Shown piece by piece: positions 34,015-43,559 of a stretch of 64,000 bases of DNA; within the stretch, counting starts at the first letter, position 1, and every line of letters starts with the position of its first letter. The stretch is from Flavobacteriales bacterium. Its GTDB lineage: Bacteria > Bacteroidota > Bacteroidia > Flavobacteriales_F > PHOS-HE28. The DNA lies in NCBI GenBank assembly GCA_016703005.1, contig JADJCX010000005.1, positions 1 through 64,000 of the forward strand. The letters run 5' to 3'. A model generated the notes under the pieces. That model did not search any database. It saw nothing but the letters and a program-made list of their open reading frames with translations, and was not told the origin of the DNA. Both the position numbers and the translations under genes were made by a program.

Positions 34015-35711
34015 CCGTGGAACTGCGCGTCGGCATCTTGTGCAATGGGCTGGTGTTCCGGGAGTGGGAGGCCAGGTGCATCAGGCTGCTGAAAGCCGTT
34101 CCCGGGGTAAGGGTCGTTGTGTTGGTAAGGAACGGGAGCGACGGAGACGACAAGCAGACCGGTCGGCCGGATCCATCACGTTTGCGCAGGCTGCTGACCT
34201 ATCCATGGCATATGGTGTTGTACTTGCAATACCGCAAGCGCTTCTTCAAGCCGCGGCTCATGGCTTTGGTCGACTTGTCTGAGGAATTTGCAGGTGTCCC
34301 GATCGTCAGTTGCCGACCTGATCGAAAGGGGCACGGTGAGCATTTCACGCAGCAGGATATCGCGGCAATCGCGGCACACGCACCGGACGTGCTCTTGCGC
34401 TTCGGTTTCAACATCATCCGCGGTGCGATCCTGCAATTGCCTCGTTTCGGTGTTTGGAGTTTTCATCATGGCGATGAACTCAAGTACCGCGGCGGCCCCC
34501 CTGGATTCTGGGAAACCATGCACGGCGACCCGGTGACCGGGGCCATCCTGCAACGGCTCACCGATCGGCTCGATGGCGGCGTTGTTTTGCGCAAAGGCTG
34601 GTTCAACACCATCGACCACTCGTTGCAGGAAACAGTGGATACCGTGCTATCCGCTAGTGCACACTGGCCTGCAGGCCTGTGTAAGGAGCTGCTCGCAGGT
34701 CGAACACAGGTGAGCGAAGGCATCCCCAGTTCTACCACCGCCCCCATATTCAAGTACCCGCGCAACGTCACATTCCTCCGGTTCCTTTGGAAACAGGCGT
34801 CGAACAAATTGCGGTTCCACCGCGATGCGCAGCGCAAGCACGAGCAATGGAACATCGGTATCCTCCATCAACCCATCGCATCGTTGTTGGAAGATAAGCC
34901 GAACCTCAATATCCGATGGTTGCCCGAGCCCGGCAAAGGGCAATTCCGAGCGGATCCTTTCGGGTATATCCTCAATGGCGAGTTGAATGTGCTCTATGAG
35001 AAGTTCGATTACCGCACGGGCTTAGGCGAGATCTCACGGCTTCGACCAAAATCGGACAATGTGTTGAAGCGCAGTCGCTCCATGCTCGATACGGGCGCGC
35101 ACCTCAGTTATCCGTTCATCGTTCAGCGCAATGATGCGGTGTACTGCGTTCCGGAAAGTGCGGCTTCAGGCACTGTCGAACTGTACAAGGTGCATGTGAG
35201 CAACGAGTCGTTGGATCATGTGTGCACCTTACTGAATGAACCCTTGGTGGACCCCACACTGTTCGAGCACGGTGGGTTCTGGTGGCTACTGGGAACCAAA
35301 GCCCCTCTGACCAACGTGGAGTTGTTCGCATACTGGAGCAGGGACATGAAAGGTCCGTTCGTGCCGCATCTGCTGAATCCGATAAAGCATGATGTCCGCA
35401 GTTCGCGACCGGCAGGGACGCCATTCGTGCGCGGCACTGAACTCTGGAGGCCGGCACAGGACAGTAGTAACACATACGGTGGCCGCATAGCCTTTAATCG
35501 TATCGATGTGCTCACCCCTGAGGCGTTCTCGGAAGTCACGGTGAAATGGTTGGACCCGTTCAAGGGAACGTCCTTCAACAAAGGACTGCATACCGTCTCT
35601 GCGATCGGGAACATCACCTTGGTGGATGGCAAGCGGTACTTCAACGCCGAAGCACAGGGACGTCGTGAGCTGAAACGGAAAATGTCCCGCTTGCGGGACC
35701 GGAACAGGTAA
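34011..35711 (+). CDS. Formyltransferase fused to a GIPC-transferase-like domain
   Basis: About 566 residues, in two parts. Residues 1-240 are a formyltransferase-like domain: DVLLRFGFNIIRGAIL, then the hydroxyl/formyl-transfer region WSFHHGDELKYRGG, and TDRLDGGVVL with the conserved Asp188. The usual N-x-H active-site Asn appears to be Ser150 (S-F-H), so activity may differ. Residues of about 290-560 resemble the N-terminal domain of glucosamine inositolphosphorylceramide transferase, a GH43-like propeller (FRADPFGYILNGELNVLYEKFDY, YPFIVQRNDAVYCVPES, HGGFWWLLGT). The start is TTG at 34011, overlapping the upstream stop, or GTG at 34017. It probably modifies a sugar in the glycan made by this operon. 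Confidence 0.8.
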   Translation: MTVELRVGILCNGLVFREWEARCIRLLKAVPGVRVVVLVRNGSDGDDKQTGRPDPSRLRRLLTYPWHMVLYLQYRKRFFKPRLMALVDLSEEFAGVPIVSCRPDRKGHGEHFTQQDIAAIAAHAPDVLLRFGFNIIRGAILQLPRFGVWSFHHGDELKYRGGPPGFWETMHGDPVTGAILQRLTDRLDGGVVLRKGWFNTIDHSLQETVDTVLSASAHWPAGLCKELLAGRTQVSEGIPSSTTAPIFKYPRNVTFLRFLWKQASNKLRFHRDAQRKHEQWNIGILHQPIASLLEDKPNLNIRWLPEPGKGQFRADPFGYILNGELNVLYEKFDYRTGLGEISRLRPKSDNVLKRSRSMLDTGAHLSYPFIVQRNDAVYCVPESAASGTVELYKVHVSNESLDHVCTLLNEPLVDPTLFEHGGFWWLLGTKAPLTNVELFAYWSRDMKGPFVPHLLNPIKHDVRSSRPAGTPFVRGTELWRPAQDSSNTYGGRIAFNRIDVLTPEAFSEVTVKWLDPFKGTSFNKGLHTVSAIGNITLVDGKRYFNAEAQGRRELKRKMSRLRDRNR

Positions 35712-36967
35712 TGGTAAGGGCAGCTATCGGTTCCATAGCAGCGCGGGTCGCGGTGGCCATCAGCAACCTGATTCTTTTCGCGGTGGCCGGGCACCGCCTT
35801 GGTAAGGAGGGGTTGGGTACCATGGGCCTCATCGTGCTCGGCATTACGCTCGCGGTTTTGTTGGGCAACGTGGTATGCGGTGGCGCGCTCACGTACTTGG
35901 CGCCGAGGGTTCCTCGGCGCGAGTTGCTTTGGCGGGCTTACTTATGGGCAATTGGCTCTTCGGTCATTGCGTATGTGGCCATGTTGATCTTCGGCATTGT
36001 GCCCGAGGGGTACACGGTGCACGTAGGGGCGCTTGCGTTGATCACGGTGTTGTTCACCACACACACCGGCTTGTTGGTCGGCCATCAACGCATCAAGGCC
36101 TTCAATTGGATCGCCATTCTCCAGAGCATCGTGCTTCTGGTTGCATTCGTGCTGATCTCGCAACCCGCCGACCAGCGAACCGCAATGGCCTATGTGGAAG
36201 CCGGATACATCGCAGGGATCGCGACCGTTCTGGCATCGGTTGCGATGCTTGCACAGGTCAAGGATGAAGTGAGGGTCCACGATGGTGGTCCGGTCTGGTC
36301 GCGATTGTTCAAACACGGAGGGTTCACGCAACTCGCGAATGGCCTGCAATTGCTCACCTATCGCTGTACCTATTGGTTCATCGACCGCATCACCGGTACC
36401 GGTTCCCTGGGCGTGTTCACGGTAGGCACGCAGGTGGCCGAGAGTGCATGGCTCGGGCCACGTGGCTTGGCGACGGTGCTCTATGGAAGACTGAGCAATA
36501 CCACCAACCTGGCTGACCAACGCGCTATGACGCTTACGATATTGAAAGCGTCGGTTGCCTTTGCCATCGGGTCTCTCGCGGTGCTTCTACTATTGCCGGA
36601 GAACTTGTACCGCTGGGTTTTCGGGCCGGAGGTGGTGGGTATCCCGTTCATTGTCATGTATCTCGCTCCGGGCATCGCAGCCATGGCCGCGTCGCAAGCC
36701 TTCAGCATGTTCTTCAGCGGCACTGGTCGCAACCAACACAATGCCATTGGGAGCGCTATCGCGCTCTGCGTAATGCTCGTCGTCGGATCATTGTTGATAC
36801 CCGAGAAGCATTTGCACGGCGCAGCCGTTACCGCGTCGCTGGCTTATACCGCGAACACGGTGTACCAGATGATCGTCTTCAAACGCATCACCAACGCCAA
36901 GTGGTCGCACATGTTACCGCACGCGGGTGACGTTCGTGACGTGGTTGCTTTGTTGAAGCGGCGATGA
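35711..36967 (+). CDS. Polysaccharide flippase, Wzx-type (MATE-like)
   Basis: A 418-residue membrane protein with about twelve to fourteen hydrophobic segments and few charged loops, starting MVRAAIGSIAARVAVAISNLILF. It is of the oligosaccharide flippase family that moves lipid-linked glycan across the inner membrane. The ATG shares a base with the stop codon of the formyltransferase fusion (TAATG). Order GT4, modifying enzyme, flippase suggests a small surface-glycan module; no polymerase or ligase gene is next to it. A bidirectional hairpin follows. Confidence 0.83.
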   Translation: MVRAAIGSIAARVAVAISNLILFAVAGHRLGKEGLGTMGLIVLGITLAVLLGNVVCGGALTYLAPRVPRRELLWRAYLWAIGSSVIAYVAMLIFGIVPEGYTVHVGALALITVLFTTHTGLLVGHQRIKAFNWIAILQSIVLLVAFVLISQPADQRTAMAYVEAGYIAGIATVLASVAMLAQVKDEVRVHDGGPVWSRLFKHGGFTQLANGLQLLTYRCTYWFIDRITGTGSLGVFTVGTQVAESAWLGPRGLATVLYGRLSNTTNLADQRAMTLTILKASVAFAIGSLAVLLLLPENLYRWVFGPEVVGIPFIVMYLAPGIAAMAASQAFSMFFSGTGRNQHNAIGSAIALCVMLVVGSLLIPEKHLHGAAVTASLAYTANTVYQMIVFKRITNAKWSHMLPHAGDVRDVVALLKRR

Positions 36968-36982
36968 GCGGCCGTCAAAGCG

Positions 36983-37016
36983 AAACCCCCTTTCCGGGTT
37001 CGCGGAACGGGGGTTG
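36983..37016. terminator. Bidirectional terminator-like hairpin
   Basis: AACCCCC pairs with GGGGGTT, with an inner CCG/CGG pair and a short loop, between the convergent flippase and T9SS protein genes. T runs on either side are weak. Confidence 0.55.
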
Positions 37017-37031
37017 GTTCGTTCCACCTGC

Positions 37032-38027
37032 TCAATTCACCACCAGCTTCCTTGCACCGGTGCCGCCTTTCCTGTCTATCAGCCTCACCGTGTATGTCCC
37101 TTTGCTAAGCGCGCTGATATCAAGGGTGTAGGATCGAGGACCCGGCGAAAGCGACGTTGACCGCTCGGTAAGAACAACACGACCAGCCAGATCCACTACG
37201 CTCACATCCACATCCCCACGGGCATCGAACGTGAGTGTCGTACTTCCGGTGGCAGGGTTGGGTATCAACTGTGCATCAATAGCGGCGCTCCACCTTTCCA
37301 GCACTCCAACGGCAGCGCTGTCCACCCATTGTGCGGTCTGCAACGTGGTAATGCTGCCGTTCACGTTCGTTGTACGGTTGGTGATCTGGAACACTGGGAA
37401 CGGCAGGAAGCGCTTGAAATAATAGTGGGTCTGTACATCATGGATCGCTGTGATGATGGAAACCGCATCCTGATAGTCCTCATCGACCACCACGCGCAGA
37501 ACATCATCAACCGGTCCGAAAGGCAGCAGCAGTGTGCCGTAACCATCGGCAATACCCGTTACAGTGCCAGCGCGTGTAACGGTCTGCGCCTGCACGATGA
37601 CCGAACCGCCGAGCACATCGCTCCATGTATCATTGAAATTGCATGGAAAAGGCCAGTACTTACTCGGGTCGCTCATGGGGAAGGCATAGTTGCCATCATC
37701 GTTGCCGTTGAGCAGGAATTCCGTGGCGGTGGCTTGGAAGTAGCTGTAGTCCTGATCGCCATCGAATAACGCCACCGTTGAACTGGTAAAATCCGCACCG
37801 CTCGGTGTGCTTGCCGGATCAACGAAGAAAAGTGTATCAACACCAGTAGCGGCCATTGAACTGAAGTCCCAAACCTGGTTGGCGCCACCGGCACCCGGCG
37901 CAACGTAGGGGCCGAGGTTCACTGTGAACATGAGTCCGGGCACGGGAACATGCTCGGGATTTTCCAAGGTGAATTGGGCCTGGGCGGCAGCAAAGCCGAA
38001 GAGTGCGAGTAATGACGCGATGCGCAT
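37032..38027 (-). CDS. Secreted protein with T9SS type A sorting domain
   Basis: A 331-residue protein with signal peptide MRIASLLALFGFAAAQAQ. The body has no recognised catalytic domain: beta-rich, with FTLENPEHVPVPGLMFTVNLGP near the start. The end is a typical type A sorting (Por secretion) domain: IPNPATGSTTLTFDARGDVDVSVVDLAGRVV, then LSKGTYTVRLIDRKGGTGARKLVVN. It should be exported by T9SS. The ATG at 38027 is favoured over the frame's upstream extension to 38207, which lacks a signal peptide. A TACGTTTG promoter-like site lies 21 bases upstream. Confidence 0.85.
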   Translation of the reverse strand: MRIASLLALFGFAAAQAQFTLENPEHVPVPGLMFTVNLGPYVAPGAGGANQVWDFSSMAATGVDTLFFVDPASTPSGADFTSSTVALFDGDQDYSYFQATATEFLLNGNDDGNYAFPMSDPSKYWPFPCNFNDTWSDVLGGSVIVQAQTVTRAGTVTGIADGYGTLLLPFGPVDDVLRVVVDEDYQDAVSIITAIHDVQTHYYFKRFLPFPVFQITNRTTNVNGSITTLQTAQWVDSAAVGVLERWSAAIDAQLIPNPATGSTTLTFDARGDVDVSVVDLAGRVVLTERSTSLSPGPRSYTLDISALSKGTYTVRLIDRKGGTGARKLVVN

Positions 38028-38047
38028 GGACAGTTGGTTGAGGAACG

Positions 38048-38055
38048 CAAACGTA
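38048..38055 (-). promoter_or_regulatory. Putative -7 promoter element
   Basis: On the minus strand TACGTTTG followed by CGTTCC, 21 bases before the ATG at 38027; an exact TAnnTTTG match. Confidence 0.45.
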
Positions 38056-38169
38056 GATGCCCTTGCCGGTACTTTCGTTGCCTGACGAACGGAAGTGCCA
38101 TAAGGCTCGATGACACGAGCGCGTTTAGCAAGGCCTTTCCTCAGGATATTCTCCTCTTTCCACCAGAAC

Positions 38170-38754
38170 ATGAAGTACAGCGTCAGTGAACTTTCAGAGA
38201 TCATCAAGCATCGCCGAACGGTTTTCCCGAAAGACTACACCGACCGCGAAGTACATCGGGACATCATTGAACGGGTGCTGGCCAATGGCACTTGGGCGCC
38301 GAATCATGGGATGACGCAGCCTTGGCGCTACCACGTTTTCCAGGGCGCTGCGCGGACGAAGCTGAGCGTTTTCCTGGGTGAAGAGTACACGCGCTTGACG
38401 CCACCTGCGAAGTTCCTTCAGCGCAAAATGGACAACCTCACCCAACGGCCCTTGTCCAGTTCAGTGGTTGTCGCCTTGGGCATGGCGCGTGATCCGAATG
38501 GTAAGATCAGCGAGTTGGAGGAGATGTTGGCCATTGCTTGCGGTGTGCAGAACATGCACCTTACCTGTGCGGCATACGGTCTGGGTGGATTTTGGAGCAC
38601 TGGTGCGGCGATCTCGGGCGACGGTATGCGGGCATTCCTGGGATTGGGCGAGCATGACAAGTGCCTTGGGCTTTTCTATATGGGCTATCCGTCGATCGAC
38701 TGGCCAACGGGCTACCGCAAGCCCTTGGACCATTTCGTGCATTGGCATTCATAG
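38170..38754 (+). CDS. Nitroreductase family protein
   Basis: A 194-residue FMN-dependent nitroreductase-fold enzyme. Seen are HRRTVFPKDYTDREV (FMN phosphate contacts), ANGTWAPNHGMTQPWRYHVF, and the C-terminal AIACGVQNMHLTCAAYGLGGFWSTG and GYRKPLDHFVHW. It may reduce quinones, nitro compounds or flavin; the substrate is not defined. The ATG at 38170 (MKYSVSELSEII) starts just before the first conserved segment; an upstream start at 38110 would add 20 residues not seen in the family. It is divergent from the T9SS type A gene. Confidence 0.88.
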   Translation: MKYSVSELSEIIKHRRTVFPKDYTDREVHRDIIERVLANGTWAPNHGMTQPWRYHVFQGAARTKLSVFLGEEYTRLTPPAKFLQRKMDNLTQRPLSSSVVVALGMARDPNGKISELEEMLAIACGVQNMHLTCAAYGLGGFWSTGAAISGDGMRAFLGLGEHDKCLGLFYMGYPSIDWPTGYRKPLDHFVHWHS

Positions 38755-38848
38755 CGCGAACAATAGCTTTTAAGCCAAGGCTGGAAGTTCCTTGAACTGG
38801 CGCGTTACGCCGTTCGTCGGATCGCATTCCATGGATAATACCCTCGGG

Positions 38849-38856
38849 TATCTTCA
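38849..38856 (+). promoter_or_regulatory. Putative -7 promoter element for the M23 peptidase gene
   Basis: TATCTTCA followed by CGCCCC, about 58 bases before the ATG at 38914. Confidence 0.35.
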
Positions 38857-38913
38857 CGCCCCTTTTTCCCGTAATAGGGCCCGTTGGGCCGCGACAACGA
38901 CCCACAGAACCCA

Positions 38914-40032
38914 ATGACCCAACGCTTCGGAGCCTTGCTGTGCGCCATTGGCCTTTGCCTTGGTAGTGTGCATGCCATGGAACCCGGCTGCGGTGGTACT
39001 GATACGGTAGCTGCTGTGGTGCAGTACGGTGATAACAAGCTTTTGGAAGGGGGTGAGTCGCTTACGGATGAACGTTTGGATCAGCTCCTGGATTCATTGT
39101 GTGCGTTGCCCGATGCCCCCGCTGACATGATCCGCGATCTTGAGTTGTTCAAGCGGATACGGGCACTGGATGAGAGCGGTATTACAGCCATGATCGACTC
39201 GCTGTTCGAACTCGATATCGTGCCGTACGCGTTGGTCAATGAGATCAATCTCTACGCCAGCCAAATGCCCACGGCTGCGGAAGTCGAGGGTGGTTTTGCC
39301 TTGCCGTGGTACACGGGGTTGGCGCACCCCGCTGATGAGATCTACGGTGCTTGGAACACGACCAACCCGAATGCTTACGGCCCTTTACCGGGAACTACAG
39401 ATAGTGTTGTGCTGGTGCAGCTTACCGATCCAGAGGAACTCTGCGGCTTCAGCATGCCGATCGAGGGTGTGGTTACCAGTCGCTTTGGCTGGCGCAACGG
39501 CCGACCGCACAATGGCGTGGACATCGACTTGCAGGTTTGGGATACCGTAAGGACCATGTTCCCAGGGGTTGTGCGTTTCAGTGGCACTTATGGCGGTTTC
39601 GGCCGGCTTGTCGTGGTACGCCACTACAATGGATTGGAGACGTTCTATGCGCACCTGCACCGGTTGAAGGTGACACCGGGCCAACATGTTGACGCTGGTC
39701 AGTTGCTTGGTCTTGGCGGAAACAGTGGGCATAGCACAGGGAGCCACTTGCACTTCGAAGTACGCTTCAAGGGTGTGCCCATCGATGCAGGCCGCTTCAT
39801 CGATCTGAGGAACGGCGAATTGCTCTGTGATACACTGGTGCTTGCCAAAACACGTTGGAGCTATGCGGCTTATCCGCTCGGTACAACCTTTCACACGGTT
39901 CGCAAGGGTGATCATCTGAGCGGCATAGCAGACCTTTACGGCATTGGCATCCAGCACTTATGCGAGTTGAACGGGATCACAAGGCGAAGCTTGCTGCGCG
40001 TTGGCCAGCAATTGCTGATCGCCGCGCGTTAG
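38914..40032 (+). CDS. M23 family metallopeptidase with LysM domain
   Basis: A 372-residue periplasmic or surface peptidoglycan hydrolase. Signal peptide MTQRFGALLCAIGLCLGSVHA; helical region to about residue 150; M23 zinc-peptidase domain with SRFGWRNGRPHNGVDID (first His and Asp ligands), YAHLHRL and the GSHLHFEVR motif. The C terminus is a LysM domain (HTVRKGDHLSGIADLYGI...LLRVGQQLLIA) that binds peptidoglycan. All zinc-site residues appear present, so it is likely active. Its stop overlaps a GTG that may start the next gene. Confidence 0.92.
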   Translation: MTQRFGALLCAIGLCLGSVHAMEPGCGGTDTVAAVVQYGDNKLLEGGESLTDERLDQLLDSLCALPDAPADMIRDLELFKRIRALDESGITAMIDSLFELDIVPYALVNEINLYASQMPTAAEVEGGFALPWYTGLAHPADEIYGAWNTTNPNAYGPLPGTTDSVVLVQLTDPEELCGFSMPIEGVVTSRFGWRNGRPHNGVDIDLQVWDTVRTMFPGVVRFSGTYGGFGRLVVVRHYNGLETFYAHLHRLKVTPGQHVDAGQLLGLGGNSGHSTGSHLHFEVRFKGVPIDAGRFIDLRNGELLCDTLVLAKTRWSYAAYPLGTTFHTVRKGDHLSGIADLYGIGIQHLCELNGITRRSLLRVGQQLLIAAR

Positions 40033-40067
40033 TGCATTCGGCACTTCCCCTTCCCGCCTTTTTCACT

Positions 40068-40799
40068 GTGCCCACGGCCATTGGTCGATCGGCCCTTGGT
40101 GCGATCCTGGTTCTCGCGATACTGGGCACGCTTCAAGCGCAAGAGCGCGTTACCACCTTCGGGCTCCAGTTGAAGCCGGTCTTCCCGCTCAGCTTTTTCA
40201 AGCCGATCACCACCTTTGAGCAAGGCGCGCTGAAAGGAACGGTGGAGCTGACCGGTGGTTATGCCTTCGGTGCCGTGGTACGTGCCGGCATTTCAAAGAA
40301 CATTTCGTTCGAGACTGGTATCAACCAGATCCAACGCCGCTACGATTGGTCCGTTTCCAACGACACCAATGCCACAACCGGCAGTGGTTCGGTACGTTGG
40401 ATAGGATACGAACTACCGTTGCTGGCATTGGTGTACATCAGGCTGGGTGAGAGGAGTTGGATGAACAATGCCATCGGGTTCAGCGCCGACATCTATCCCA
40501 CGGATGTCGTGGAAACGAACGAGACCAGCCGTACCTATTGGTATCGGAACAGTTGGCTGCAAGCGGGTGTGGTGGCCAACATCGGCTTCGAGTACCGCAC
40601 GTTGAAGTCTGGATATTTTTACGTCGGCGCTACCTATCACAGGCCCTTTGGCGATATGGCCACAGTAGAGCAAACATGGCGCTTTGATGGGATCGACCAT
40701 TCTCTTCGCACAGGGGTGCTCGGTAGCTATCTGACGCTGGATCTGCGCTACTTTTTCCACGAGGACCCGGACAAACGAAGGAAGAAACCGCGCAACTGA
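40068..40799 (+). CDS. Outer membrane beta-barrel protein
   Basis: A 243-residue predicted outer-membrane barrel. No ATG fits; I chose GTG at 40068 because it gives a clean signal peptide (MPTAIGRSALGAILVLAILGTLQAQ). A GTG at 40032, overlapping the upstream TAG, is an alternative. Strands alternate through VTTFGLQLKPVFPLSFF, LTGGYAFGAVVRAGISKNISFETGINQI, and the final LGSYLTLDLRYFFHED, followed by a basic tail. No specific family recognised beyond barrel proteins. Probably co-transcribed with the M23 peptidase. Confidence 0.72.
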   Translation: MPTAIGRSALGAILVLAILGTLQAQERVTTFGLQLKPVFPLSFFKPITTFEQGALKGTVELTGGYAFGAVVRAGISKNISFETGINQIQRRYDWSVSNDTNATTGSGSVRWIGYELPLLALVYIRLGERSWMNNAIGFSADIYPTDVVETNETSRTYWYRNSWLQAGVVANIGFEYRTLKSGYFYVGATYHRPFGDMATVEQTWRFDGIDHSLRTGVLGSYLTLDLRYFFHEDPDKRRKKPRN

Positions 40800-40854
40800 C
40801 CAAAGTCAGGCGAACGGGCCTTTGCTTTTTAAGAACTGGCTGGCAATGCCCGGA

Positions 40855-40862
40855 TATCTTCG
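40855..40862 (+). promoter_or_regulatory. Putative -7 promoter element
   Basis: TATCTTCG followed by GCCGCC, 19 bases before the ATG at 40881. Confidence 0.4.
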
Positions 40863-40880
40863 GCCGCCATTGTTGCAACC

Positions 40881-42671
40881 ATGAAAACCCTCGTACGCGT
40901 TTTTGCTTTTGCTCTCCTTGCCCAGCCGCTCGTCGGTTCAGCGCAGAACGATGATTGCGCTGGTGCCTTGGCCATTGCCTGTGGCCAGAGCATTGCTGGC
41001 AACACCGATAGTGCCGCCGTGGACACAGTTCCTTTTTTCTGCGGAACCGGAATTGAAGCTGCCGGTATCTGGTACACGTTCACCGGCGATGGTGGATACA
41101 TGAACGCCTCCACCTGCAACGCGAACGGCTACGACACACGGATCAACGTCTATTCCGGCTCTTGCGGAAGTCTTGCTTGCGTGGGGGGGAACGACGATGC
41201 CCAGTTCTGTGATCTTGCGAGCACGGTCACTTTCCTTTCGACAAACGGCAGCACGTATTACATCCTTGTACAAGGCTACGACGGCGAGACCGGGGATTTC
41301 ACGTTGACATTGAATTGTACCGCATGCCCAGTAGCGCAGAATGTTTCAGTAAGCCCGAGCAACGACGAGGTATTCATTGATTGGACCTCTTTGCTGCCCG
41401 GTGACTTCTCAGTGGAGTACGGTCCTGCCGGGTTCGCCCTCGGTACCGGCGCTGTCGCCTCCGGCACGATCGGCACCGACGGGCCGCCAGTGAACATCAC
41501 CGGGTTGTCCGATTCCACCGATTACGACTACTACATCACCTTGGATTGTGGTAGTGGGAATGTGAGTTTGGCGTCCGGTCCGTACACGTTCACCACGCTG
41601 GATCTTGCGCCCCCGGCCAATGCCTTCTGCGCGGATGCCTTGACCATCGCGTGTGGGGATTCCCTCGATGGCACTACGGTCAATTCCATTGTGACGCCAG
41701 CGCCGGAATGCGGCTCCGCGAACGTGAACACTGCCGGTGTGTGGTATTCCTTCACGGGCAATGGCCAAGAGATCACGCTGAGCACCTGCGGCAATACGAA
41801 CTATGACAGCAAGATCGGGGTGTACACCGGGCCTTGCACTGGCCTTGTTTGTATTGCAGGCAATGACGATGGACCGAACTGCCCGGGGAATTCCTCGATC
41901 ACCACGTTCGTCAGTGAGCTGGGGACCCAGTATTTGGTCCTTGTACATGGATACAACGGTGCAACAGGCAACTTCACACTGATCATGTCTTGCGAGGCAC
42001 CATGCTCACCAAGCCTAGCGAACGACGATTGTGATGCAGCAACAGCGCTGACCACCCAGCCTATCGGTCAATGCGCACCCGTTGTTGCGACGCTGGTCTG
42101 TGCGTACGCGTCGCCATTGCCGAATCCGGGATGCGATCCATACGAGAACGTCAACGATGCATGGTTCATGTTCAACACGGGGAACGAAGCCAGCCATACT
42201 ATCATTACAACCCTGGGCGATGCAGCGACATTGAACCTCGCGTTGTATACCGCTTGCTCCGAACCGCAATACATCCAGTGCTTCACCGATAGCGTTGGCC
42301 CTTTCAACTTCACCGGCTTGGACCTGAATACCGATTACCTCGTGCGCATCTGGAACGGTGGTGGCACCGAGGCCGGTGATTTCACCATCTGCGATGAAGC
42401 CGCCATTCCCGATGCTATCGGCGAAAGCACGTCGGCCGATGTACTTGTTTATCCGGTGCCCGCTGCCGACGAAGTATTCATCACCGGTCTCCCGGCCGCG
42501 ATCGATGTATTGCTCATCACGGATCTGGCTGGACGGATCGTTGCACAGATGGGCGCACCTCGAAGCGATCTGGTGCGATTGGACGTGAGCCGACTGACGG
42601 CGGGCACGTACATGCTCAAGGCGGTGGACGCGGATGCAACCATCACTGCACGCTTCGTGGTGCAACGCTAG
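40881..42671 (+). CDS. Secreted protein with PPC-like domains and T9SS type A sorting domain
   Basis: A 596-residue protein with signal peptide ending VGSAQ. It carries three bacterial pre-peptidase C-terminal (PPC)-like beta domains, recognisable from NDDCAGALAIACGQSIAGNT, AFCADALTIACGDSLDGTT and NDDCDAATAL, each with VWYSFTG/IWYTFTG and a Y-D-S/T-K/R-I-N/G-V-Y segment. A fibronectin III-like segment lies between the first two (CPVAQNVSVSPSNDEVFIDW). It ends in a type A sorting domain (YPVPAADEVFITG ... LTAGTYMLKAVDADATITARFVVQR). It is predicted to be exported through T9SS; function unknown. Convergent with the MBL gene, three bases apart. Confidence 0.87.
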   Translation: MKTLVRVFAFALLAQPLVGSAQNDDCAGALAIACGQSIAGNTDSAAVDTVPFFCGTGIEAAGIWYTFTGDGGYMNASTCNANGYDTRINVYSGSCGSLACVGGNDDAQFCDLASTVTFLSTNGSTYYILVQGYDGETGDFTLTLNCTACPVAQNVSVSPSNDEVFIDWTSLLPGDFSVEYGPAGFALGTGAVASGTIGTDGPPVNITGLSDSTDYDYYITLDCGSGNVSLASGPYTFTTLDLAPPANAFCADALTIACGDSLDGTTVNSIVTPAPECGSANVNTAGVWYSFTGNGQEITLSTCGNTNYDSKIGVYTGPCTGLVCIAGNDDGPNCPGNSSITTFVSELGTQYLVLVHGYNGATGNFTLIMSCEAPCSPSLANDDCDAATALTTQPIGQCAPVVATLVCAYASPLPNPGCDPYENVNDAWFMFNTGNEASHTIITTLGDAATLNLALYTACSEPQYIQCFTDSVGPFNFTGLDLNTDYLVRIWNGGGTEAGDFTICDEAAIPDAIGESTSADVLVYPVPAADEVFITGLPAAIDVLLITDLAGRIVAQMGAPRSDLVRLDVSRLTAGTYMLKAVDADATITARFVVQR

Positions 42672-42674
42672 AGC

Positions 42675-43559
42675 TCAGAGCTCGTCAAGGCGGATCGTGC
42701 GTTGCAGTCGCACTCCCTTTTCCGTGGCTTCCACGGTGCAGCACTGGTTGTTCGGGTCGTGCTCCAGGAACAGTACGAACTTCTGTGCCGCAGCGCGATC
42801 GAGGAAGTTCTTCTTCTCGTTCATCGTGAGCAAGGGGCGAGTGTCGTACGCCATTACCCAAGCCACTGGAATGTGGTGAACGCTCGGTAGCAGATCCGCC
42901 ATGTACACGACAGTGCGGCCTTTTGCATGCAGGTGCGGGATCATCATGGCATCGGTGTGGCCGTTCACCAGTAGCACGTCGATCCCGGGGAATACATCGC
43001 GCAGATATTCCGGCCGATAGTGCGGGTTGTTCGGGTCGTTCGGGCTCTTTGTGTTCACGAACTTCAACTGCCCGCTTTCCTTGATCGGCAGGATGTTGTC
43101 CATGAGGAAGCTCGCCTTCTCGCGGGCATTGGGTTGGGTGGCCCATTGCCAATGGTGCTCGTTGCTCCAGTAGGTCGCCTTGGGGAAGGCAGGCTCGAAG
43201 CCATCACGCTTGCTGTTCCAACGGATGCTGCCGCCACAGTGATCGAAGTGCAAGTGCGTCAGGAACACGTCGGTGATGTCGTTCCGTGTGAAGCCATGCT
43301 TTGCCAGTGACTTGTCCAGCGTGTCGTCGCCGTGCAGGTCGTAGTGGCTGAAGAATTTGGCGTCCTGCTTGTCGCCGATGCCGTTGTCGATAAGGATGAG
43401 ATGACCTCCTGTCTCCACCAGCAAGCACCGCATAGCCCATGTGCAGGCATTGCGCTCATCGGGCGGATGCATCTTGCTCCACAGGGGTTTGGGCACCACG
43501 CCGAACATGGCGCCGCCATCCAGTTTGAAGAAGCCGGTTTCGATGGGGTAGAGGTTCAT
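42675..43559 (-). CDS. MBL-fold metallo-hydrolase
   Basis: A 294-residue metallo-beta-lactamase-fold hydrolase. Motifs are HLHFDHCGG (zinc-binding HxHxDH), the downstream His in VNGHTDAMMIPHL, and Asp in YMADLLP, with a final HDPNN His. Members of this AttM/quorum-quenching-like lactonase group act on lactones or other esters; the substrate here is unknown. The region just upstream of its start consists of CATCTCCACA-type repeats shared with mpl and the phosphodiesterase gene near 48.7 kb. Confidence 0.88.
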   Translation of the reverse strand: MNLYPIETGFFKLDGGAMFGVVPKPLWSKMHPPDERNACTWAMRCLLVETGGHLILIDNGIGDKQDAKFFSHYDLHGDDTLDKSLAKHGFTRNDITDVFLTHLHFDHCGGSIRWNSKRDGFEPAFPKATYWSNEHHWQWATQPNAREKASFLMDNILPIKESGQLKFVNTKSPNDPNNPHYRPEYLRDVFPGIDVLLVNGHTDAMMIPHLHAKGRTVVYMADLLPSVHHIPVAWVMAYDTRPLLTMNEKKNFLDRAAAQKFVLFLEHDPNNQCCTVEATEKGVRLQRTIRLDEL

